A stretch of DNA of 64,000 bases from Flavobacterium collinsii (GCF_902804485.1 NZ_CADCST010000061.1:1-64000), one strand, 5' to 3'. Positions 28,408 through 36,954 are shown, counted from the first letter of the stretch. Made by a program: numbers and translations. The notes: generated by a model from the letters alone, not told the origin.

Positions 28408-29037
28408 ATGCAAAATTTAATAAAGAGAATAATAGTTTTGGTTGCGGTCGTACTTGTAATAGTACTGGCTTTCAAGTATTGTGAATTCAAAAAAGACGAC
28501 GATTCGACTATCGACTATAATACCAATCTGATTCAACAGCAAATCTTAAATGTTGGAAAGTTAGTCGTGACCGAAGGCCATTTCTCTGAAGTCATTACGT
28601 ATAAAAATCAGCAGAAGTATTTAATGGACATGGTTTCTTTTGAGAAGAAAGCACTTGTAGTGGTAAATGCAAATGTTACCGTTGCTTACGATTTGCACAA
28701 AATGAAGTACGATATCGACGAGAAGAACAAAACGATTACGATTTTAAACATTCCAAAAGAAGAAATTACAATTAATCCGGATATACAGTTTTATGATGTA
28801 GAACAAAGCAAACTGAATCCATTTACGGGAGACGATTACAACAAAATCAATAAATCGGTAAAAGCGAATCTGGCTAAAAAAATAGAGGGCTCTACGTTGA
28901 AAACAAATGCTCAGAACCGATTAATCAGCGAGTTGTCTAAAATCCTAATCTTGACCAATTCAATGGGCTGGAAACTGCAATACAACGGTAAAACTATTGA
29001 ATCTGAGAAAGAATTGAATCAGGATTTGAAGCTTTGA
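28408..29037 (+). CDS. DUF4230 domain protein
   Basis: The 209-residue protein has one N-terminal membrane helix (about 6-22) and a DUF4230 domain outside the cytoplasm. Family-like stretches include LNVGKLVVTEGHFSEVITYKNQ, KALVVVNANVTVAYDL and KTITILNIPKEEI. The function of the family is unknown. It lies 115 bases after tamL, with no clear promoter between, so it may be transcribed with tamB-tamL. Confidence 0.82.
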   Translation: MQNLIKRIIVLVAVVLVIVLAFKYCEFKKDDDSTIDYNTNLIQQQILNVGKLVVTEGHFSEVITYKNQQKYLMDMVSFEKKALVVVNANVTVAYDLHKMKYDIDEKNKTITILNIPKEEITINPDIQFYDVEQSKLNPFTGDDYNKINKSVKANLAKKIEGSTLKTNAQNRLISELSKILILTNSMGWKLQYNGKTIESEKELNQDLKL

Positions 29038-29042
29038 TTGTT

Positions 29043-29178
29043 TGAGGTACTAAGAGGCTAAGATACTAAGGTGCTGATTTTTTTTCATTTCTCGTTCTTC
29101 GTAAGGACAAAAAATGAAAATTTGCGTGAGAAATAAAAACTTAGAACCTTAGTATCTCAGAACCTTAGCAACTTAGAA
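29043..29178. repeat. Inverted pair of NNNCTAAG octamer arrays
   Basis: Left array at 29045-29076 has CTAAG three times with an 8-base period. Right array at 29140-29178, read in reverse, gives GCTAAGGTTCTGAGATACTAAG. The two lie head-to-head between convergent genes with about 60 bases of AT-rich spacer. Confidence 0.6.
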
Positions 29179-29189
29179 TAACTTCTAAA

Positions 29190-30947
29190 CTAAACCGCTT
29201 CCTTATCAAAAATCAAATCCAATCCACCGGCAATTAAATGTGCAACTTCAGGGCGTTTAATCTTCAGTTGATCTAAATGAACTAAAACCTCCTGTAAAAG
29301 TTGGTCTTCATTTGAATTCTTCAGAAGCTCAGTGATTTCAACAGCCAATAACCAATCATTAGGATGGCTTTCTTTTAGTTTGTGAAATACAGCTTTTAAT
29401 TCAGTTGTAGCACCTTTGTTCTCTCTAATTAGACGAACAGTTTGATACAATACTTCTAAGTCGTCACGTTCGTCTGAATGTTTTGCTTTTATAGTAGTTG
29501 TTTTGGGTACGGTATTGATCAGGTCGAAACTATTTACATCAGCAGGACCGGAAAAAGCCGAAACGACTTTTTTACCAATCGCCATATCATAGTTCCCCCA
29601 TTCAGGCTGAAACAAGATCGTTTCCCCATGCGTCACCGTACAATTTCTGAAACTAATCAGGATGATTTCACCATGTAGGTTTCTCGAGCCTGTAATGATT
29701 TCACCTTCAACAATAATATTGCCTTCAAATTCTAGTTTTACGGTTTCATTTTCTACAATAGAATAAGCCTGTAAATCTTTCGGACTCATGTCTTCAATCG
29801 CCAGATTAAAGCCTTTCAGTTTCCCAATCGGACTTCCGAATCCGTGTGGATGTGTTAGAGTTCCGTGACCAACCAATTCTTTTTCGCGGTACGATAAAGC
29901 AGTTTTTCCGGTAGTCTGGATGTATATTGGTTTTCCTTCGTCTTCCAGAACGTTGGTAAATACACCTGAAACTTGTAAGCCTGTACTGAGTTCAATCGTT
30001 CCTAAAGCATTGGAATGAATTAATTTTTGTATTCCTGATAAACCTCCGGTTCTTAAAGCCATTTTGTTTGCAAATTCTTCTAAAACCAAACTCAAATAAG
30101 AAAAATTAGGCGTTACATAAAGTTGAGGCTGTAATTGTGTGATGTCAAAATTTTGATTGGCAGCAGAGATATTATAAGGGATTTTCTTCACATTATCCGT
30201 CATACACCAGGCGCTTTCTCCTATAGAGGATAGTAACCCTGCACCATATATTTTTGGATTTTCAACTGTTCCGATCAAACCATATTCTACTGTCCACCAA
30301 TGCAAGTTTCGAATTTGAGCCATTTCAGACAATTCCCCCATATTGTTTTGTAAATCGGCAACCGCTTTTTCGGCTTCGTCTATTTTTTCCTGCGGCGTAT
30401 CCTCGGCTTCTTTTAAAATAGAAAGTAGTCGGATTGCTTCATACATTTGATAATCTTTATGAGAAGAGATAGCTTTACAGCCAATTTCTCCAAAGCGTCT
30501 TAAATATTCTGCATATTCCGGATTGGCAATAATAGGAGCATGACCTGCACCTTCATGAATAATATCCGGTGCTGGTGTATATTCGATATGTTCTAATTGA
30601 CGAATGTCTGAAGCGATAACCAAAACGTTATACGCCTGAAATTCCATAAAAGCATTTGGCGGAATAAATCCGTCCACTGCAACAGCTGCCCACCCAATTT
30701 CAGTCAGAATTCGATTCATCCCGTACATGCTTGGAATGGAGTCAATTTCGATACCCGTTTTCTTCAAACCATCCAGATAAGAATGGTGCGCAACTCTTGA
30801 AAGATAATCTACATTTTTACGCATCACATAGCGCCAAACCGCTTGATTAATTGGCGTGTAATCACCATAATCCTGAGGTTTAATAAATTGCTTTAAATGT
30901 TTAGGCAATCGCTCTAATAAAGGGTTTGTTTCAATACTGGCATTCAT
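29190..30947 (-). CDS. Aromatic amino acid hydroxylase (phenylalanine 4-monooxygenase type)
   Basis: The 585-residue pterin- and iron-dependent monooxygenase probably converts phenylalanine to tyrosine. The iron-binding motif is HEGAGH (H131, E132, H136), in the context PDIIHEGAGHAPI. The third ligand is probably the Glu in the stretch RNLHWWTVEYGLIG. The protein is about twice the length of bacterial PhhA (about 260-300 residues). The extra C-terminal half (about 310-585) includes beta-rich segments around LVGHGTLTHPHGFGSPIGKL and is of unknown function; long forms are common in Bacteroidota. No regulatory ACT domain is obvious at the N-terminus. Confidence 0.88.
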   Translation of the reverse strand: MNASIETNPLLERLPKHLKQFIKPQDYGDYTPINQAVWRYVMRKNVDYLSRVAHHSYLDGLKKTGIEIDSIPSMYGMNRILTEIGWAAVAVDGFIPPNAFMEFQAYNVLVIASDIRQLEHIEYTPAPDIIHEGAGHAPIIANPEYAEYLRRFGEIGCKAISSHKDYQMYEAIRLLSILKEAEDTPQEKIDEAEKAVADLQNNMGELSEMAQIRNLHWWTVEYGLIGTVENPKIYGAGLLSSIGESAWCMTDNVKKIPYNISAANQNFDITQLQPQLYVTPNFSYLSLVLEEFANKMALRTGGLSGIQKLIHSNALGTIELSTGLQVSGVFTNVLEDEGKPIYIQTTGKTALSYREKELVGHGTLTHPHGFGSPIGKLKGFNLAIEDMSPKDLQAYSIVENETVKLEFEGNIIVEGEIITGSRNLHGEIILISFRNCTVTHGETILFQPEWGNYDMAIGKKVVSAFSGPADVNSFDLINTVPKTTTIKAKHSDERDDLEVLYQTVRLIRENKGATTELKAVFHKLKESHPNDWLLAVEITELLKNSNEDQLLQEVLVHLDQLKIKRPEVAHLIAGGLDLIFDKEAV

Positions 30948-31089
30948 TTCGAAAACGTTGTAGATTAGAATGTAAAATTACAAATTAAAGATGCTAAATT
31001 TTGCTATTCCTTATAATTTTTTTGTTCGAAGTGATTTTTTATTGCGTTTTTCGCGGATTTCTTTTACAACAGTAAAAAGGGATTAATGC

Positions 31090-31530
31090 TTAGCAATCGT
31101 TATTTTCATAATTTACCTTTTCCATTTTATCTTCATAGAATTCAATATCTTTTGCAGTCATGGGGACTTTCTTCAACTCTGTTTTGAGTTGCTTTTTGGC
31201 GTCCGGACTTATCCATAAACCGTTAAAAGTGGTGTCGTCTTTCTCTAAAATCATGACTCCGGTAAATCCTTGTTCTACAAATACAAACTCGCGCTTATTT
31301 TTTTTATTTTGAGTCGTATTTAATTGAATCCAATTGCCGGATTTGTCATAACGATACATTGAGGTATACATCAGATTGGCATTGCAAGGATGGTTTTCAG
31401 CTTTTATATAAAAAGTTACGGCAGTTTTTCCGTCGATAGTACCTTTATATAAAATAGATTTAACCGTCTGAGCTTGGGAACCATTAAAAATGAAAAAAGA
31501 AAGAAGAAAAGATAGTAATGTTTTTATCAT
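31090..31530 (-). CDS. Small secreted protein of unknown function
   Basis: The 146-residue protein has a clear Sec signal peptide ending SQAQ (about residue 21). The mature part has beta-like segments (VKSILYKGTIDGKTAVTFYIKAENH, FVFVEQGFTGVMILEKDDTTFNGLWIS) and ends with NYENNDC. Cys residues at about 49 and the C-terminus could form a disulfide. No family is recognised. It stands between the hydroxylase and the hemoglobin genes on the same strand. Confidence 0.65.
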   Translation of the reverse strand: MIKTLLSFLLSFFIFNGSQAQTVKSILYKGTIDGKTAVTFYIKAENHPCNANLMYTSMYRYDKSGNWIQLNTTQNKKNKREFVFVEQGFTGVMILEKDDTTFNGLWISPDAKKQLKTELKKVPMTAKDIEFYEDKMEKVNYENNDC

Positions 31531-31616
31531 ATTTCAAATATTGTTGAGGTCAAATTTAGCCATTTAAAAATGTGCAATCCAAAATAATATAAAGAAATAT
31601 CCGAGTTTTTCTTGAA

Positions 31617-32003
31617 TTAATGATTGTCTACGTTTCTGAAATATTCAATCTTATGATTGAACATGTACGCCATATTGGCTGCGCGTATTTTTGCTTCCTC
31701 GGTTATGGTTCCTGAGAAAAGTCCGTCGATAGAACTGTTAAAAAGTAGTACCCAGCGGTCAAAATGAGTTTTATCTACCGGTAGTTGTTTGTGTGGAGGA
31801 AAGGGGCTTCCCGAGTAGGCACGAACATCAAACAAAATAGTTTGCCAAAAGCCGTACATTTTTTCTAAATGTTCAGGCCAGCGATCCTGCAGTTTATCAT
31901 TAAAAATAGGACCAAGTAAATCGTCCTTTCTTACTTTATTATAAAAGGTGTCCACCATTAATTTTATGTCTTCTATGTTTGATATGTCTTTAAGAGTTGT
32001 CAT
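31617..32003 (-). CDS. Group III truncated hemoglobin
   Basis: The 128-residue heme protein matches group III (trHbP) globins. It shows the WPEHLEKMYGFWQTILF helix, the short loop YSGSPFPPHKQLPVDKTHFDRWVLLFN with the proximal His region, and RAANMAYMFNHKIEYF at the end. Group III globins bind O2 or NO and are linked to nitrosative stress or redox chemistry; the precise role here is unknown. An exact -7 box lies 24 bases upstream. Confidence 0.92.
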   Translation of the reverse strand: MTTLKDISNIEDIKLMVDTFYNKVRKDDLLGPIFNDKLQDRWPEHLEKMYGFWQTILFDVRAYSGSPFPPHKQLPVDKTHFDRWVLLFNSSIDGLFSGTITEEAKIRAANMAYMFNHKIEYFRNVDNH

Positions 32004-32026
32004 GCTTTCTAACTATAAATGAATAG

Positions 32027-32034
32027 CAAAAATA
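32027..32034 (-). promoter_or_regulatory. -7 box of the truncated hemoglobin gene
   Basis: Reads TATTTTTG on the minus strand, an exact TAnnTTTG, 24 bases before the start codon. Confidence 0.55.
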
Positions 32035-32188
32035 CGATTAACTTAGCTGTAATCACTGATATTTATCATTTTCAGGTTATTTGTCTGGTTCAATAGGAGA
32101 GGTTATGTAGCGCTTAAAGACAATTTTGAAGGGATTAGCTTCTTTTTGTTAAGGGTGAATTGGGTTGAGTAAGATCTTGAATTTAAAC

Positions 32189-32226
32189 AAAATGGCTGTC
32201 TGAATTTTAAATCAGACAGCCATTTT
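32189..32226 (-). terminator. Intrinsic terminator of ilvA
   Basis: Perfect 15-bp hairpin AAAATGGCTGTCTGA / TCAGACAGCCATTTT with an 8-base loop. It begins two bases after the ilvA stop codon in the minus direction. T-rich flanks are present on both strands. Confidence 0.85.
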
Positions 32227-32228
32227 GT

Positions 32229-33473
32229 TTATCCAATCAGCTGTGTAAATAAATCCTGATTATCATTTAGGTATTGAAATTCAAAACCATTCTTAGTCAT
32301 ATTCACTTTAATAGCGAGAATATCTTTTTTATTTTTTAATTCCAAACCAACAACTACAGAACCAACTTCGCGGCTGTTTTTCTTTGCAAACTGAAAATAA
32401 GTGATGTCATCATCGGGACCTAAGATGTTGTTTACAAATTCTTTTAAAGCACCCGGGCGCTGCGGAAACTGAATCATGAAATAATGCATCAGACCTTCAT
32501 ATAGTAAAGAACGTTCTTTTATTTCGGCAGTTCTTTCAATATCATTATTACTTCCGCTCACTACGCAAACTACTTTTTTACCTTTGATTTTATCTTTGTA
32601 AAAGTCCAAAGCTGCAATAGTCAATGCTCCTGCTGGTTCTACTACCATAGCTTCTTCATTGTACAAACGTAAAATTGTAGTACAAACCTTTCCTTCTGGA
32701 ACCAGAATGATGTCGTCTAAATTATGTCGGCAGATTTCAAAAGTTTTGTCGCCAACCTGTTTTACGGCGGCACCATCCACAAATTTGTCAATTGTTTTTA
32801 AAGCGGTGTTTTTATTTTCTTCCATAGAGGTTTTCATCGAAGGAGCTCCTTTGGGCTCAACACCAATAATCTTTGTATTTGGGCTCAGCTGTTTAAAAAC
32901 TTCAGACAAACCTGAAGCCAGTCCACCACCGCCAATGGGAACAAAAACATAATCGATAGGTTCGTTGTAGCTCTCTAAAATTTCCAATCCTACAGTTCCC
33001 TGACCGGCAATAACCTTATCATCATCAAAAGGATGGATGAAGATTTTTTGGCTTTCAGTTGCATCTGCTGTGGCTGAAGCATAAGCATCATCAAAAGTAT
33101 CTCCGGTAAGTACAATTTCAACAAACGTTTTACCAAACAGCTGTACTTGTTTTACTTTTTGTTTCGGAGTGGTTTTGGGCATGTAGATTTTGCCTTTGAT
33201 TTGCAAAAGATGACAGGAATAAGCGACTCCCTGCGCATGATTACCTGCGCTTGCACATACAATTCCGCTTGCTTTTTCAGTTTCGGTTAACGAAGAAATT
33301 TTGTTGTAAGCACCTCTGATTTTGTATGACCGAACAATTTGTAAATCTTCTCTTTTTAATAAAATGGTTGATTTAAACTCTTCCGAAAGATTTAAATTTT
33401 GGGTGAGTGGAGTAGCGGCAACTACATTTTCAAGTTGCTTTTTAGCAGCAAGTACTTCGTTAAATAAATTCAT
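32229..33473 (-). CDS. ilvA: Threonine dehydratase (biosynthetic)
   Basis: The enzyme deaminates threonine to 2-oxobutanoate, the first step towards isoleucine. The 414-residue form starts at the ATG at 33473 (MNLFNEVLAAKKQLENVV); the upstream in-frame Met (33512) would add 13 residues. The PLP lysine is K51 in VRSYKIRGAYNK, and the phosphate loop is VPIGGGGLASG. A C-terminal ACT-like regulatory domain (about 330-414) supports allosteric control by isoleucine. Upstream, an Ile-rich leader peptide and a terminator indicate transcriptional attenuation. Confidence 0.95.
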   Translation of the reverse strand: MNLFNEVLAAKKQLENVVAATPLTQNLNLSEEFKSTILLKREDLQIVRSYKIRGAYNKISSLTETEKASGIVCASAGNHAQGVAYSCHLLQIKGKIYMPKTTPKQKVKQVQLFGKTFVEIVLTGDTFDDAYASATADATESQKIFIHPFDDDKVIAGQGTVGLEILESYNEPIDYVFVPIGGGGLASGLSEVFKQLSPNTKIIGVEPKGAPSMKTSMEENKNTALKTIDKFVDGAAVKQVGDKTFEICRHNLDDIILVPEGKVCTTILRLYNEEAMVVEPAGALTIAALDFYKDKIKGKKVVCVVSGSNNDIERTAEIKERSLLYEGLMHYFMIQFPQRPGALKEFVNNILGPDDDITYFQFAKKNSREVGSVVVGLELKNKKDILAIKVNMTKNGFEFQYLNDNQDLFTQLIG

Positions 33474-33580
33474 AATTTTTGTTTTTTTGACACTAATTAC
33501 ACGGATTAACACTAATTTTTATTTTGTTAACATAAAAAAATAATTCGAGCAATTAGTAGCAACTTTGATATTCGTTAAAT

Positions 33581-33608
33581 AAAAAAACCTCCCGTTTTGG
33601 GAGGTTTT
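33581..33608 (-). terminator. Attenuator terminator before ilvA
   Basis: In the minus direction, AAAACCTCCC / GGGAGGTTTT form a perfect 10-bp stem with a 5-base loop, followed by seven T. It lies between the leader peptide and ilvA, about 110 bases before the ilvA start, so it must be read through for ilvA to be transcribed from the leader promoter. Confidence 0.85.
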
Positions 33609-33641
33609 ATAAAATGTATTTTGTTTACTTATTTATATATT

Positions 33642-33649
33642 ACCTCGCC
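33642..33649 (-). promoter_or_regulatory. Candidate antiterminator strand
   Basis: In the minus direction GGCGAGGT resembles the 3' arm of the terminator (CGGGAGGT) and can pair through GAGGT with ACCTC of the 5' arm. It starts one base after the leader-peptide stop codon. A ribosome finishing the peptide would mask it; one stalled at the Ile codons would leave it free. Confidence 0.55.
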
Positions 33650-33650
33650 A

Positions 33651-33707
33651 TTATTGCTGAATTGCAATAATAGTAATAGCGATAATAATGTTATTTAAGT
33701 TTTTCAT
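33651..33707 (-). CDS. ilvL: Isoleucine-rich leader peptide of ilvA
   Basis: The 18-codon frame encodes MKNLNNIIIAITIIAIQQ and ends TAA. Eight of 18 codons are Ile and one is Thr, concentrated at residues 7-16. It sits between an exact -7 box and an intrinsic terminator, upstream of the threonine dehydratase gene, on the same strand. This is the classic layout of a ribosome-mediated attenuation leader, as in the proteobacterial ilvGMEDA operon. Low charged tRNA-Ile would stall the ribosome and favour readthrough. The name is by function; no homology is claimed. It is too short for ordinary gene finding. Confidence 0.8.
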   Translation of the reverse strand: MKNLNNIIIAITIIAIQQ

Positions 33708-33724
33708 TTAAGATAATTGAATCG

Positions 33725-33732
33725 CAAATGTA
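33725..33732 (-). promoter_or_regulatory. -7 box of the ilvL-ilvA leader
   Basis: Reads TACATTTG on the minus strand, an exact TAnnTTTG, 17 bases before the leader-peptide start codon. No -33 TTG is visible in the expected place, which falls within the end of the preceding gene. Confidence 0.55.
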
Positions 33733-33736
33733 TTAA

Positions 33737-34276
33737 TTATTTTTTAACCGGAGGGTATTGCGCTAAAATTTTAGTTACAAACTCGGCAACCTTTTCGTCT
33801 TTTTTAGCAACGTTTTTGGTTAAAGTTCCAACACCTTCTCCCTGCCAGATCATTTCTTTCTTTTTAGCATCAATCAGGTCAATGAATAAAGTTCCTTCTG
33901 TGGAAGTTGAAACGGTAGTCTGGTTTCCTCCGTACATCATATATGGATTCCATCCCCAACCCCAACCGTAACCCCAGCCGGCGCTAAATTGATTCACATT
34001 TACTTGTTCCCTTGCTTTAGTAAAAATATTAATTAATAAATCAGGGTTTTCGCTTTTGGTAAAACCTTTGGCTTGCATTTGATCATCGATGGCGCGTAGA
34101 ATACGTCTTTTATCCAAATCAGATATTTCGACCTTATCAATTCCCGGCTTAAAGAAAGCATACGTTTTGTAAGGGGCAAAATCTACGTTTTTGTCGTAAT
34201 CGGAGTAAACACTAACCGTGCTGCATGATGCTAGTATTAAAAGCAAAAAAACGGGTACTAATTTGAATGTTTTCAT
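33737..34276 (-). CDS. DUF4136 domain lipoprotein
   Basis: The 179-residue protein has a lipoprotein signal ending LASC (Cys at residue 18). The DUF4136 domain contains DYDKNVDFAPYKTYAFFKPG, KRRILRAIDDQMQAKGFTKSENPDLLINIFTKA and GTLFIDLIDAKKKEMIWQGEGVGTL. A Gly/Trp/Tyr-rich insert (AGWGYGWGWGWNPYMMYGG) lies at about 104-122. The function of the family is unknown; it is an envelope protein. The end of the gene contains the upstream part of the ilvL promoter. Confidence 0.87.
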   Translation of the reverse strand: MKTFKLVPVFLLLILASCSTVSVYSDYDKNVDFAPYKTYAFFKPGIDKVEISDLDKRRILRAIDDQMQAKGFTKSENPDLLINIFTKAREQVNVNQFSAGWGYGWGWGWNPYMMYGGNQTTVSTSTEGTLFIDLIDAKKKEMIWQGEGVGTLTKNVAKKDEKVAEFVTKILAQYPPVKK

Positions 34277-34361
34277 ATGTTTAAAAATTTAATGTTCTTC
34301 TTCCTGTAATAATAACATGCTTCGTTTTTGCGATACGAAGTGAAGTCGAAGTACCTTTTTT

Positions 34362-36338
34362 CTAAAACAGATTTTCATCTACGATATTAGGCAAAGTTAC
34401 TTTTAATAAAGGCTGAACTTCCATTGCTCTTTTTATAGCAAAAATAGCTTCGTCATTTCTAGCCCAGCTTCTTCTTGAAATTCCGTTGTTAACATCCCAA
34501 AAAAGCATTGATGCTAAACGTTTTGAAGCCTCCTTAGAACCATCAAGAACCATACCAAAGCCACCATTTATAACCTCTCCCCAGCCAACTCCGCCGCCAT
34601 TATGTATAGAAACCCAAGTTGCACCTCTAAAGCTGTCGCCAATCACGTTTTGAATCGCCATATCGGCTGTAAAGCGGGATCCGTCGTAGATATTTGAGGT
34701 TTCTCTGTATGGAGAATCCGTTCCGGAAACGTCATGATGATCGCGTCCTAAAACAACCGTTCCGATTTCACCTTTGGCAATAGCCTGATTAAAAGCTTCG
34801 GCAATTTTAATTCGGCCTTCTGCATCGGCATATAAAATTCTGGCTTGTGAGCCCACAACCAGTTTGTTTTCCTGCGCACCTTTGATCCATTTGATATTGT
34901 CCTGCATTTGTTGCTGAATTTCATCCGGAGCTGTTTTGGCCATTTCTTCTAAAACCTGGCTTGCTATGGTATCTGTTTTTTGTAAATCTTCTGGTTTCCC
35001 AGAAGTACAAACCCATCTAAACGGACCAAAACCGTAATCAAAACACATTGGCCCCATAATGTCCTGAACGTAACTTGGGTATCTAAAATCAATATTATTT
35101 TCAGCCATCACATCAGCACCTGCGCGGGAAGCTTCTAATAAAAAGGCATTTCCGTAATCAAAAAAGTAAGTTCCTTTTGCAGTGTGTTTGTTAATTGCTT
35201 TGGCTTGACGGCGTAATGATTCCTGTACTTTTTCTTTTAATAGTTCCGGATTGCTGGCCATCATTTCATTGGCATCCTCAAATGAAATTCCGGCAGGATA
35301 ATAACCTCCGGCCCATGGGTTGTGAAGTGAAGTCTGGTCTGAACCCAAATCAATTTTGATGTTTTCTTTGTCGAAGCATTCCCAAACGTCTACTACATTT
35401 CCTAAATAAGCGATGGAAACTACTTCTTTATTGGCTTTTGCTGCATGAACTCTTTTTACCAATTCGTCAGTTGAGGTAACAATTTCATTTATCCAGCCCT
35501 GTTCGTGGCGAATTTTTGTAATTTTTGGATTTACTTCTGCACAAACGGTGATACAGCCTGCAATATTTCCGGCTTTTGGCTGTGCGCCTGACATTCCGCC
35601 AAGTCCTGAAGTTACAAACAGATTTCCTTCCGGATTTTGTTTGATTTTTCTAAAACCATTTAAAACTGTAATCGTTGTTCCGTGTACAATTCCCTGTGGC
35701 CCGATGTACATATAACTTCCGGCTGTCATTTGTCCGTATTGCGAAACACCTAAAGCATTCATTTTTTCCCAATCGTCGGGTTGAGAGTAATTTGGGATAA
35801 CCATTCCGTTTGTTACTACAACTCTTGGAGCTTCTGCGTGTGAAGGAAACAATCCCATCGGATGACCTGAATACATTGTCAGCGTTTGCTCGTCTGTCAT
35901 TTCAGACAAATATTGCATCGTTAATAAATATTGTGCCCAGTTTTGGAAAACAGCCCCGTTTCCACCATAAGTAATCAATTCGTGTGGGTGTTGCGCTACA
36001 GCATAATCCAGATTGTTCTGAATCATGTGCATAATTGCTTTTGCCTGCAATGATTTTCCAGGATATTCGTCAATTGGTCGGGCATACATTCTGTAATCCG
36101 GACGCAAGCGGTACATATAAATACGTCCGTAAGTTTCTAACTCTTCTGAAAATTCCTGAATTAATTCGGCATGATGTTTTGCTTCAAAATAACGTAACGC
36201 ATTTTTTAAAGCCAGTTTTTTTTCTTCTGTCGATAGAATTTCTTTTCGTTTTGGCGCATGGTTAATCGCCAGATCGTATGTTGCCTTTGGAGGTAGTATT
36301 GTTGGAATTCCTTGTTGTATTTGTTCTTTGAAAGTCAT
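34362..36338 (-). CDS. hutU: Urocanate hydratase
   Basis: The enzyme is the second of histidine degradation, converting urocanate to imidazolone propionate with tightly bound NAD+. The 658-residue protein is longer than the Pseudomonas enzyme (about 557). It carries the conserved GGNGAVFQNW, YSGHPMGLFPSHAEAPRVV, GLGGMSGAQPKAG (NAD-binding), FRWVCTSGKPED with the active-site Cys, and SIHNGGGVGWGEV. No other hut gene lies beside it, so the rest of the pathway must be elsewhere or missing. A CTAAG octamer array fills its leader. Confidence 0.95.
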   Translation of the reverse strand: MTFKEQIQQGIPTILPPKATYDLAINHAPKRKEILSTEEKKLALKNALRYFEAKHHAELIQEFSEELETYGRIYMYRLRPDYRMYARPIDEYPGKSLQAKAIMHMIQNNLDYAVAQHPHELITYGGNGAVFQNWAQYLLTMQYLSEMTDEQTLTMYSGHPMGLFPSHAEAPRVVVTNGMVIPNYSQPDDWEKMNALGVSQYGQMTAGSYMYIGPQGIVHGTTITVLNGFRKIKQNPEGNLFVTSGLGGMSGAQPKAGNIAGCITVCAEVNPKITKIRHEQGWINEIVTSTDELVKRVHAAKANKEVVSIAYLGNVVDVWECFDKENIKIDLGSDQTSLHNPWAGGYYPAGISFEDANEMMASNPELLKEKVQESLRRQAKAINKHTAKGTYFFDYGNAFLLEASRAGADVMAENNIDFRYPSYVQDIMGPMCFDYGFGPFRWVCTSGKPEDLQKTDTIASQVLEEMAKTAPDEIQQQMQDNIKWIKGAQENKLVVGSQARILYADAEGRIKIAEAFNQAIAKGEIGTVVLGRDHHDVSGTDSPYRETSNIYDGSRFTADMAIQNVIGDSFRGATWVSIHNGGGVGWGEVINGGFGMVLDGSKEASKRLASMLFWDVNNGISRRSWARNDEAIFAIKRAMEVQPLLKVTLPNIVDENLF

Positions 36339-36655
36339 TTTTTTAAAGGTACTAAGTTGCTAAGATTCTAAGCTGCTAAGGTTTTGATCTAAGCAAGCAA
36401 TAATCTGCGATTTATTAAATAGGCTATAAGCTCCATCGGAGCGACATGGCAATTAAAGAAATAAAATAATTGTCTAATTCTCAAATTGGCACATTCTCTA
36501 ATTAAAAAATAACTAAGGATAACGGATATCCGACCTGTGATAGGATTTGTGGATAGTAATCCTAAATTTTCGTAACAGAATATCCATATAAATATTTTAG
36601 ATTGTTGATTTTAGATTGTTGATCTGATTTAAAAATTATCAAATTGGCACATTTT
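36339..36655. repeat. hutU leader with several repeat families
   Basis: This gap holds an NNNCTAAG octamer array at 36345-36393 that starts seven bases before the hutU start codon. A GCTCC-ATC-GGAGC palindrome follows at 36430-36442. TCAAATTGGCACATTYTCTAATT repeats lie at 36473-36505 and 36635-36661, and a TAGATTGTTGATTTTAGATT tract at about 36598-36622. No gene or clear promoter is visible. Confidence 0.6.
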
Positions 36656-36841
36656 CTAATTCGTTTTTTTTCTTATTTCGCCTGTTCGTTTGTCAAACCC
36701 ATACGGACAATGACGACAGCCGCTTTTACAGCAATAACCACGTTTTAGATGGTGTTTTTCAGTAAAGCATTTATAACCTTCGGGGGTATAGTAAAAATCT
36801 TCCCCTTCGATTAATTTATTTTCATTACTTTGCTCCTTCAT
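36656..36841 (-). CDS. DUF5522 domain protein, Cys-rich
   Basis: The 61-residue protein matches the small DUF5522 family. Key features are EGEDFYYTPEGYKCFTEKHHLKRGYCCKSGCRHCPYGFDK, with five Cys and an HCPYG motif at about 34-48. The cysteines suggest a bound metal or iron-sulfur cluster, but this is inference. It lies between hutU and a divergent gene; part of a repeat overlaps its 3' end. Confidence 0.75.
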   Translation of the reverse strand: MKEQSNENKLIEGEDFYYTPEGYKCFTEKHHLKRGYCCKSGCRHCPYGFDKRTGEIRKKTN

Positions 36842-36954
36842 AAATCTGCATTGCGTTGGTGTTTTCCATTCATTAAAATCAAAAATAATTAATAGATTGT
36901 GACTTTAATGAAATTGAACAATTTTCATCTACAAATTTATAAATTTTACAGCTA

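Noticed and set aside
30948..31089. Attenuator before the aromatic amino acid hydroxylase gene
   Set aside because: I looked for a Phe/Tyr-rich peptide and a hairpin as found before ilvA; neither is present.
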